Source: Schistosoma haematobium (taxonomy: Eukaryota; Platyhelminthes; Trematoda; Strigeidida; Schistosomatidae). From it: 64,000 nucleotides of DNA. Under the pieces are notes generated by a model. That model saw only the letters and a program-made list of their open reading frames with translations. It searched no databases and was not told where the DNA came from. The stretch covers positions 6,268,152 to 6,332,151 of the forward strand of contig NC_067197.1 in the NCBI RefSeq assembly GCF_000699445.3, read 5' to 3'. How positions within the stretch are numbered: the stretch's first letter is position 1; every line of letters starts with the position of its first letter. The translations under genes and the position numbers were made by a program. This document shows positions 56,440-64,000 of this stretch, in pieces.

Positions 56440-59400
56440 GCATCTTATTTCGTAATATCTTTAGAATACTTTGTTGTTTTTTTATATTCTTATTCTCTCA
56501 GTGATCCTAATGTGCTGAAATTCTCCGTGAATAAACTCACCGCCGATGTTAAACAACGTGCAGGTGACCAAGCTTTAGCGTAAGTGACGTAAAACACATT
56601 GATATGGAATGTGTTAACTGTTTGTAATAAAGTAACTTATTGATTATACTATGCTAGAAATTTACCCGACCGTTGCTACTACCTTGACGTAGTGGTCGGG
56701 CTTGTCTATCGCGATGAACCAATCGGGCTATACTGGCTGGAACAGTCGTTTCTTAAGGTCCTACTATGACAGACAGGTCGGTTGAAGGGCGGTAAGACTA
56801 AAAGCAGCAAACCCAAGGTCTGAGGGCGAAGTAGTACTGCTGACTGTACAGAGGTGTGACAGCAGTAATGTGTTTCCTTCAGACAACCAGCATCTGCAGC
56901 GATGCTGCCTTCCTACAAGGAGGGGTGGGATTAGGAAAGGTCGACCCTAAAAACACACACCTCGCCTTATCCCAAGGATTTTCGTCTCCGGTGATAAGGT
57001 TCCAATAAGTACGGAGCTAACACGAAAAATACTCATAAAAGGGTCGTGTGTGACCGACCTCAAGCAGTTGTCCCTTGGGCACTGCGGTCACGCTCAGGTC
57101 ACTCAGACCAACTCTAACCCAATTTCTTTTTCAAGTACCTTCAGATAAACTCTTCCACCGTGTGGACAACCGGGAAGTGATAACCCCTTCATACTTTTAT
57201 TTTACATTCTTTTATGGTGTGCAGTGTCCCAGACGTGTTGCCGATACACAACGTCCTACGCGTTCACCACTCAATCTGACTACTTGGTCGAGAAAAGAGT
57301 AGAAGGGAATGTCTATTGAGCAACCGAACAATATGCCTAAATTTTCATATATAAAGTCAATCAACTTCTTAGTCAATGATATGCATTTGTCATCATGTCG
57401 TTCCTAATTGTCATCAAGAAACCTCGCTTGGCCACTTTTGATTAGCTCGCTATATCACATTCCTAAATTAATTTGTATCTTTGATTTGAAGAACAATAAA
57501 ATGTTTTTGTTATTTTTAGTAATGCTGTAATTTGCTGGATTAAGATTCTATTTTAATATGAGAGCGGTTAGAAACGAGTAACTACATAACTCAAAATTCG
57601 TCACAATAATGCCGATTCATTGTGTTATCTCCCTTTAGATCTTGAGTTCCAGTTTTCATTCGTACATAACCTTCTTTTAGATTCCTTCTCATTGTTTAAT
57701 ATTTCTCACTATCGTTGCTACAACTTTTATTTCGACTTTCTAACTATTCATCTGGTTAATTCTATCTCATCTATTGTGGCGTGGGAACTTTGGCTAAGGC
57801 ACATTTGGGCCAGACTACGTTGATTATGACAGTAACTGGTTGATATCGGCTAAGACACCATTAATATTATTAAATGGTATCCATTGTCCCATTGGCATGT
57901 GGAAACTGGTGTCTTTTGGGTTTTTTACGGTGTATTCGCACCATAGTAAAATTGTATCTAATCAGTAACCTAAGATTTCACACCGACACTTCTGTTCTAA
58001 ATTAAAATAATACAACTTAATTACAATCTAAAAGGTTGTACTTAAGTAAGTGAATTCATATTTTACTCTTTTTTTACCTGTAATCCGATCTACCAATTTA
58101 TACAGTTAATAGTGACAAAAGTTATTTATCACTATAGTAATTCAATCTACCTTCAGACTAAACAAAATGTAAATTAAGACAGGATAAACTGACTGTTCTA
58201 CACTTATCATGTGTAAAAACACAGTTGATTTGTTAGTAATAGAAGTGGTAATAATATAAGTCGTTTATCACAAATAGTTTGATGTATTTGACGTTGTGCC
58301 ACACTTTTAAGTGTAACAGTAATATTAATCAACTGTCCAAATCAAATTATGTGGAGCGGAGTCTAAAACTTCGAGTTATTTGTCGAAACCTGATCCTTCA
58401 GCAGCGGAGAATAAGATTCGTGTATGCAGTAGAAGTATTGGTATTCACCTTTTTATTTCGATGTTGAACTCTTTTCCAAATGGTGATTTGAGTGTATTAT
58501 ACTGCGTATGCTTTAATTTGACCTTATATTCACACTTAGGAATTATACTTACTTAATTTATCATTCTAGTGTCTCATTACGATTGGATAGTCTTGAAGCT
58601 TTAGGTGCTCAGCCAACATTAAAAGAATCTTGTCTTGCTAAATCTTCAATCAAGCCTGTTCTGATAACAAGTCATGTAAATCAGTTACTATCCAATGGCA
58701 ATAACCAAGCCGGTACTACATCGAAGCCCAGTCATCTACTCTGTATTGACTTTGAAAAGAATCCTCTTGATCGCAAAGCTGATCAATGTATTTCAATTCA
58801 AGCTGATGCATTGCAAATAGTTTACGATGCTGAAACTATCAATAGGATTGTTCATTTCTTTACTCCACCAAAAGATGTTTATCTACAAGAGTAAGTTGTT
58901 TTATGTGCCGAAAATCGTCAAATTCATCTGTACAACTCTTATTGTTTTTCATGACCATTGACCTAGATTAGGATTTATTTCCGGTTCCTTTAATACGCAT
59001 ACTTCCTAGTATTACTGGGGATCGATAAAGTATGCTCCACGCAAGTAAAGTGATAGCTTAATGTAGGATACTGGCTTACTTCTGGTCAAGGAGTTGACTA
59101 TGTTGCTTTGAAATTTTTAGGAAACCGTGTTCCAACATCATGAAATGAAGTGACTATCGTCCCCATATTTATTAAAAATCTATGTAACCTATGAAACAAC
59201 TTTCGCGGTAGGTCTACTTTTGATAGAGTCCAAACTAATGGTTCTAACTATACTTTGCATTTTGTACACAATCTGTGGAAGATTGACTCGTTAGGAGCAG
59301 GGTAGTTTTCGATCACGTTATACATTTGTTGACCACATCTGTATTGGTATTATTTATTTAAATAATTATAATAAACGAGTTATTCAATTCAGTAATCACC

Positions 59401-61259
59401 CGGATACCCTAGGCTACCTGTCAGAATTATTTTACAGGAGTTAACAATATTACTGAGCCGCTGAAGGTCCAGCTTCTGGATATTTATATGGATCAATTGC
59501 AGTTATTGACTGTTCAACTCATAAACCACTTTGCAGTATAGGTGGACATATCAGTGGTTCGTTTTTCTGCTTTTATGCGGTCAGTATGTTTATTAAGTGA
59601 TTATATTCCATACAATAACACTTGACTTCGTACTTAAAGAGTACTTTCTAGATGAAATCTAAGAAAACGTAGGTTACCATAGCTCTTGTAAATGATATGT
59701 CATTATTACGTCGTACAACCAACCAATACGCGTAGACGACACTAAACAACCAATACTCAGCAAGGAATTGGAAGACTGATACTCAATGCCTGACGGTTAG
59801 CCCAATACTAAGTTGTCCCGAACGAAGAGGAAGAATGCAAGACCAATGTTCACCGGTCCAAGATCATTATTATATTTAAGACATTTATTTATATACATAC
59901 AAGTTCAGATCACTCAGCAGATCAATTGAGTAACGGTATTCACACGGAAAACTAAGTACTGGGTACACAAATAATTGGCCCTAGTTTATGATTGGAAGAT
60001 GTTGTAGCAACAAATTATGGTTCAAATAAAAGCTTAGAACTAGGGTAATAAGAAAGTAGTAAAAACAAAGTACTCAGTAAAAATGCAATATATATATATA
60101 TATAACCGTAGGAAAATAGCTTCGAAAGCTCTCACCGTGTAGTTAAACCATCCCTTACAGCCGTAATCAATAGATTTAAGTCAGGTATGTTAAAGACTTA
60201 TTGAAATATTCTAACTTTTCCTACTACTTTCTCTCATGTTTTCTTTTTCAAAACTTTATTTTATTAGGTTATCTAATACAGTGCTGTCATCTTTCGAAGA
60301 AGTTAAAGAAGTGACTACGAGTGGTCTGAAACATCTGACCACTAATCGATCTTATACAGATGTTCATATTGACATTAAACCAAGTTATTTTATATTACCA
60401 GATTCTGGGATATACAGAAGGTGAATTCCAAGTTTACCTTTTACTTAATACTGATTTTTCCTCAACTCTATTTATAATTATACATATCAATAATTAAGCC
60501 ATACGGAGCGTTTATATATTTCCTGACCGTAGCTGGCACCTTGAAGTTGTGTCTGGGCTTGCCTACTGTGATAACACAATCGAGGTATATTATATGGAAT
60601 AATTATTCCTCTAGGGCCTACCATGCCACACTAATCGGTTAGGGAACTGTAAGATTATGAACAGCAACTCTAGGTTCTGGGGTAAAATCGTATCGCTGGC
60701 TGGACAGTAGTGTGACAGCAGTAAGGTGTTTCCCTCAGATGACCAACATCTTCAGTGATGCTGCGTTTTCAGAACGGAAGGAAGAGGTCATAAAAGGTTA
60801 GACCTAGAATTGTCACACCCTAATTTGTTCCACTCATATACTTAAGCAAATCATAAATAACTATATTTACTGGATGGTTTCGTTTCTGATTTTGTGTTCA
60901 GCTTCGAATCTTAAATAAATAATAAAGCAATTTTGTTTAGTGACTATAAAAAATAAAATCTAGTTGCAATTTCCACTTACATCTGTTGTTTACTGTGAAT
61001 TCTTGGTAAGTTATTCAGTCATTTTTTGTTTCATTGTAACAAAATCTCCGTGTTAAAGTTTTTAAATTTTGTATCAAGTGAAATAGTAGCGAAATTGTTT
61101 ATTCAATGTGTAACATTGTGTTATATAATTAGATTATCGGACTGCCAGGTGTTGTCCAAAGCATATCAACTAATTACTTTGTTAGACGATTCATTAAGGG
61201 ATTTTATGGATCTGTGATTATTTCTGAGACATGAAAAACATATATCCTGTTCATTAAGT

Positions 61260-61321
<62 letters not shown>

Positions 61322-62439
61322 GATGTTAATAATACAATATATGTGATGTAATTAGTAATTAACGTGAATTTTTCTCAGCTAGGTGCCTTGGTTATCGCTT
61401 ATTTGATAACAATTTGGTTTTATTTATAGTCTCTTTATTATCACTTACACTTTTAATCCCTTCCCTTTTTATGATTTCACCTTTAACATATGAATCTAAG
61501 CTGTTATGTTAAATTTTTTGTTCCCTATTGTTTCTTATGTCGTTCCGAGCCAAACTTCACTGATTATGGTGTGTAATAAAAATCTTGCAGCTGGTAATAA
61601 GCCTTAAAGTATAGTGAATTCATGTCATTGTGCAAATCTTGTTCTCTTAATTTAAATTAATCAAAGGATCATGATGTATGAAATTCACGTACTGCTTCAG
61701 AAATAAGTGTCAATCACATGTATTGTTATGTCTGAACTTGATGGTTGAAGAACACTTCTGTTTATTTTATTGAGATCACGAATCGATCTAAGTTAGAGAA
61801 CGATCAAAAACATGAAAACACTGAACGGCCGTTTCGTCTTAGTATAGGACTGCTCACATGGATATACAACTCAAAACCTTTGGTCTCGCGCATGAGCATT
61901 TAAACTTTAGACCAATAAACCCTCATTGTGTATAAGCCTAACTAATCAGTCTGCGATATTGCATGACCATCTTCCATTGTCTTTGGTGAATAGTATACTC
62001 TACTGGTCACGGCTTCCCCTGATTTGTGTTTATGTTTTTTAATTATTGAAGGAGTTAGTTAACAGTTAATACAGTTGCTAGTACAGTCTTCTATTCACCT
62101 GGTATTTGTTTTTCAATTTACTAATGTGTACGTAATTTTTAACTTTTACTATTTACAGTGATTGCCGTCTGTTGTTGGTAGATCTTGGAAGTTTTACGGT
62201 TAATTCAAGTCGTACATCAGTTCCACCAGTGTGCAAAACAGTACGAGATCAGGCTTCATCAAATGATAAAAATAAAAATGATTCTACCGGAAAAACTGAT
62301 GCAAAAGAATCCATTTCGAAGATTTCTGGTCAATTGAAACATAAGTCTGGAAAACTAACATTTGATGAATTAAAAGATGAGGCCTATGATAAATTTAACA
62401 TTAATTTATCATCAGTTCAGGTTATAATGGTTAATGAAG
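49746..62439 (+). CDS. VPS13: VPS13-family lipid-transfer protein, N-terminal exons (partial)
   Basis: VPS13 proteins are rod-like bridges that move glycerolipids between organelle membranes. Exons: 49746-49845, 49880-49966, 49997-50092, 50128-50232, 50271-50431, 50560-50640, 50675-50732, 50767-51004, 51877-52048, 52728-52790, 55506-55819, 56502-56579, 58570-58890, 60268-60420, 62159-62439. Phases agree throughout; about 769 codons, ending in phase 1 before GTAAGC. The chorein N-terminus starts MVFESIVVELINRYLGSYIE; KNLQISIKDIHIRYED, MWSWEHISKH, GGWFSWFS (near residue 401), EEKAHLFAVIDYSES and LQIVYDAETINRIVHFF are family signatures, closest to VPS13A/C. Family members exceed 3,000 residues, so most of the gene lies to the right. 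The donor of exon 4 could be 50230 instead of 50233. Early introns are 30-38 nt (one is 128). Confidence 0.95.
51071..51142. repeat. (TA)n microsatellite
   Basis: About 72 bp of TA repeats in VPS13 intron 8. Confidence 0.95.
56377..56437. repeat. (ATT)n microsatellite
   Basis: About 60 bp of ATT repeats in VPS13 intron 11, 65 bp before exon 12. Confidence 0.95.
56665..57195 (+). mobile_element. SR2 5'-end fragment in VPS13 intron 12
   Basis: It starts CCCGACC and follows the SR2 5' region colinearly to GGGAAGTGATAACC...TTCATAC, equivalent to about 7895 of the full copy, then stops. The P1-like pair CCCGACC/GGTCGGG is intact. It ends within about 15 nt of the same internal position as the 18191-19110 fragment. 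Sense to VPS13. Confidence 0.85.
60522..60830 (+). mobile_element. older SR2 5'-end fragment in VPS13 intron 14
   Basis: It is a diverged copy beginning CCTGACC with GCACCTTGAAG, TGTCTGGGCTTGCC, CGTAAGGTGTTTCC-type blocks and GTCACACC near the end. It corresponds to roughly the first 300 bp of SR2. Confidence 0.7.
61266..61319. repeat. (TA)n microsatellite
   Basis: About 54 bp of TA repeats in VPS13 intron 14. Confidence 0.95.
61770..61930 (-). mobile_element. hammerhead SINE copy, inverted
   Basis: On the minus strand, from 61930, GGTCTAAAGTTTAAATGCTC and GCGCGAGACCAAAGG represent a decayed tRNA part. Then GAGCAGTCCTATACTAAGACGAAACGGCCGTTCAGTG (given here in part only as a description of the 61860-61816 block) keeps CGAAAC, GGCC and the stem I partner. 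The CTGATGA box is lost. The same family as 18543 and 32458. It lies in VPS13 intron 14. Confidence 0.6.
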
Positions 62440-63452
62440 GTAAGCTGTGTAGTGGGTTTTCGGGTTTTAATAAAGTTTCAGGTAACAATTACGTTCTTGC
62501 TAGCAGAATGATTTTAGTCTATGGTTTGGTCAGTATGGACTACTTATATCATATATGGTTTACTTTCTTAACCTTATCAACTGCTACTATGAGTGGACCG
62601 TCGTAATTATCCTCTTGGATAATTCAACAAGTAAGATTCCAAAGATAAATATGGGAAGATGAAATGAGAAATCTGTAGATCACCGAATCTCCATTCATCG
62701 AATTTGATTTCTATGGGTGCGATAGAAGCTATTCAGCATCCAAATATTTTAATGATTGTACTAATATGGAAATAACAAGCCGTGGACAATTGAGACTGTA
62801 AGGAGCTAACCATCAAAGTTGTTGTCTGAATAAGACTATCTTGTGGTACAGTAAGGATTTGGAAAGCTCACTTATACATGAAGTGGAATATACGTGTCCG
62901 AACCCTATCTGCAGATGGTGATTCACAGTCTCATTAACTAATCTTTGGCTAGTACTCTATGCCTAACTTCAATACTGTTCATTCGGTTATTTCGTGGTAC
63001 TCGACCAATTCTTTAGAGGCCTATGACAAAGTATTTGCAACATATGTTTGTGCTTCACTTTCATAGATTGTTTCACACCCGTAGATAAATACAAAGAGGG
63101 CACTGTACACTATGCACGCCCGTTTGTTGGTAAACAAAAATCTTGTCTGCACAATTGACACAAGCCGCCAAAAATTAAGCGAGCTTTATAAATTTGTGCA
63201 AACGACATTTGGATCATTTCAGTTATTCCACAATCAATATTCCCTAATTTCAAAGGTTACGCTTCACAACTGTAACATTACCGAACAGACCGCTGTTCAT
63301 TACAAAACTCCTTTAGAATACATTTAGAAACTGTACGTCACAAGTAATATGAATTGGCCGATTGTTTCACAAATTATCATCTTTTTTTCAAGATTGTAGA
63401 TAAAATAAGTTAGTTCTATTTTTAGAAATATTAGAATCCTTTTGGAACAACG
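62440..63452. other. VPS13 intron or later exons not identified
   Basis: After exon 15 the next VPS13 exon is expected in phase 1. A 71-codon open frame at 63112-63327 (start MHARLLVNKNLVCTI) might be part of an exon, but no good acceptor sits in its frame and I cannot align it to the family. Confidence 0.35.
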
Positions 63453-63973
63453 TTTATTTATTTATTTGAACAGATAAATATTGGTACAAAGGGGCACCGA
63501 ATACATATGCTCCACACAAGTCACTTGATTTGTGTGTGGGATATGATACTGCCTGGGTGCTCAGGCCGAAGCCGGCTGTTTCCTTAGGAGAACACACCCT
63601 GAGCTTTTGACCTAAAGGTCTAATCCATAAGGCAGTGGAGCAACGTTAGGAGATGCAGTCTCATGATGCCGGTGACCAGCGATTGGTTCATATTTCATTT
63701 GTTTCTTCAGGATCCTGTAGTCCATGTACACCATTGGTTTTGGTTCAGGGTTTTTTCAACTTTCTTAGGTGGACCCTCCGTACCCACCACCAACCCGGTT
63801 AAAGCGTCGGACATTCGCTTTTCATCCTTTCAATTTCGTAAACACCTTGTCATGAGAAGGCAGTGAGTAGGACTTCCCTGTAAGTGGCTGTATACGCGTG
63901 GCCATGTGAGAGCGTTTCGAGAGTGAGATCTGACTGTCCCCACCCTCGGTCGTACCAGGGCATTTGGGGGCTA
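63453..63973 (-). mobile_element. second copy of the SINE-like element seen at 20714
   Basis: Read on the minus strand it begins AGCCCCCAAATGCCCTGGTA and ends in an AAATAAATAAA tail, like 20714-21167. It carries about 70 extra bp in the middle (roughly 63710-63800). Both copies share the same 5' start, which argues for a full-length short element rather than random truncation. No clear target duplication is seen. Confidence 0.8.
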
Positions 63974-64000
63974 AAAATAATTGTTTCAATGTTTAATCGT

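Noticed and set aside
63112..63327. Possible next VPS13 exon
   Set aside because: A stop lies just upstream in frame, no convincing acceptor is present, and the residues do not align to VPS13 after residue 769.
1..64000. CRISPR array, operons or bacterial ribosome-binding sites
   Set aside because: The window is eukaryotic, with spliced genes and retroelements; no regularly spaced short repeats are present.

Overview
The window is from a flatworm nuclear genome, almost certainly a Schistosoma blood fluke (species not determinable by eye). The evidence is AT-rich sequence, genes whose first introns are only 30-66 nt long and whose later introns are kilobases long, and a dense load of repeats typical of schistosomes: RTE-clade (SR2-type) and CR1-clade non-LTR retrotransposons, a CsRn1-type Ty3/gypsy element, and tRNA-derived short repeats that carry hammerhead ribozyme motifs (Sm-alpha type).

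Three host genes can be read exon by exon, and in each the exon lengths keep the frame. (1) 11660-21451, plus strand: a LIN-9 homologue, the DIRP-domain subunit of the MuvB/DREAM cell-cycle transcription complex; 11 exons, about 565 codons. (2) 22779-30173, minus strand: a PPIL2/CYC4 homologue, the U-box plus cyclophilin protein; 14 exons, 547 codons. It is convergent with lin-9. (3) 49746-62439 and beyond, plus strand: the first 15 recognisable exons (about 769 codons) of a VPS13-family bridge-like lipid-transfer protein; the gene runs off the right edge.

Most of the rest is mobile DNA. 3.2-6.0 kb holds a decayed CR1-type relic (minus). 7366-11277 is a full-length SR2/RTE element with an 11-bp target duplication; its first 59 nt can fold like an HDV-type self-cleaving ribozyme. 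The lin-9 introns carry 5'- and 3'-end SR2 pieces, a ribozyme-bearing SINE, and a 454-bp element nested in an SR2 copy with a 12-bp duplication. The PPIL2 introns carry more hammerhead-like repeats and an inverted-repeat element. 32.1-33.7 kb is a CR1 copy split by a SINE and by a solo LTR. 35138-42016 is a near-complete Ty3/gypsy element whose LTRs are nearly identical and match the solo LTR. 42.7-46.7 kb is a CR1 relic split by a 776-bp fold-back element. 48.2-49.7 kb contains two CR1 copies placed tail to tail, and CR1-derived sequence ends about 30 bp before the VPS13 start codon.

The host genes show no evident shared pathway: transcriptional control, spliceosome-linked proline isomerase/ubiquitin ligase, and lipid transport. 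The notable biology here is the collection of small self-cleaving RNA motifs and nested insertions that can be dated relative to one another by their target duplications.
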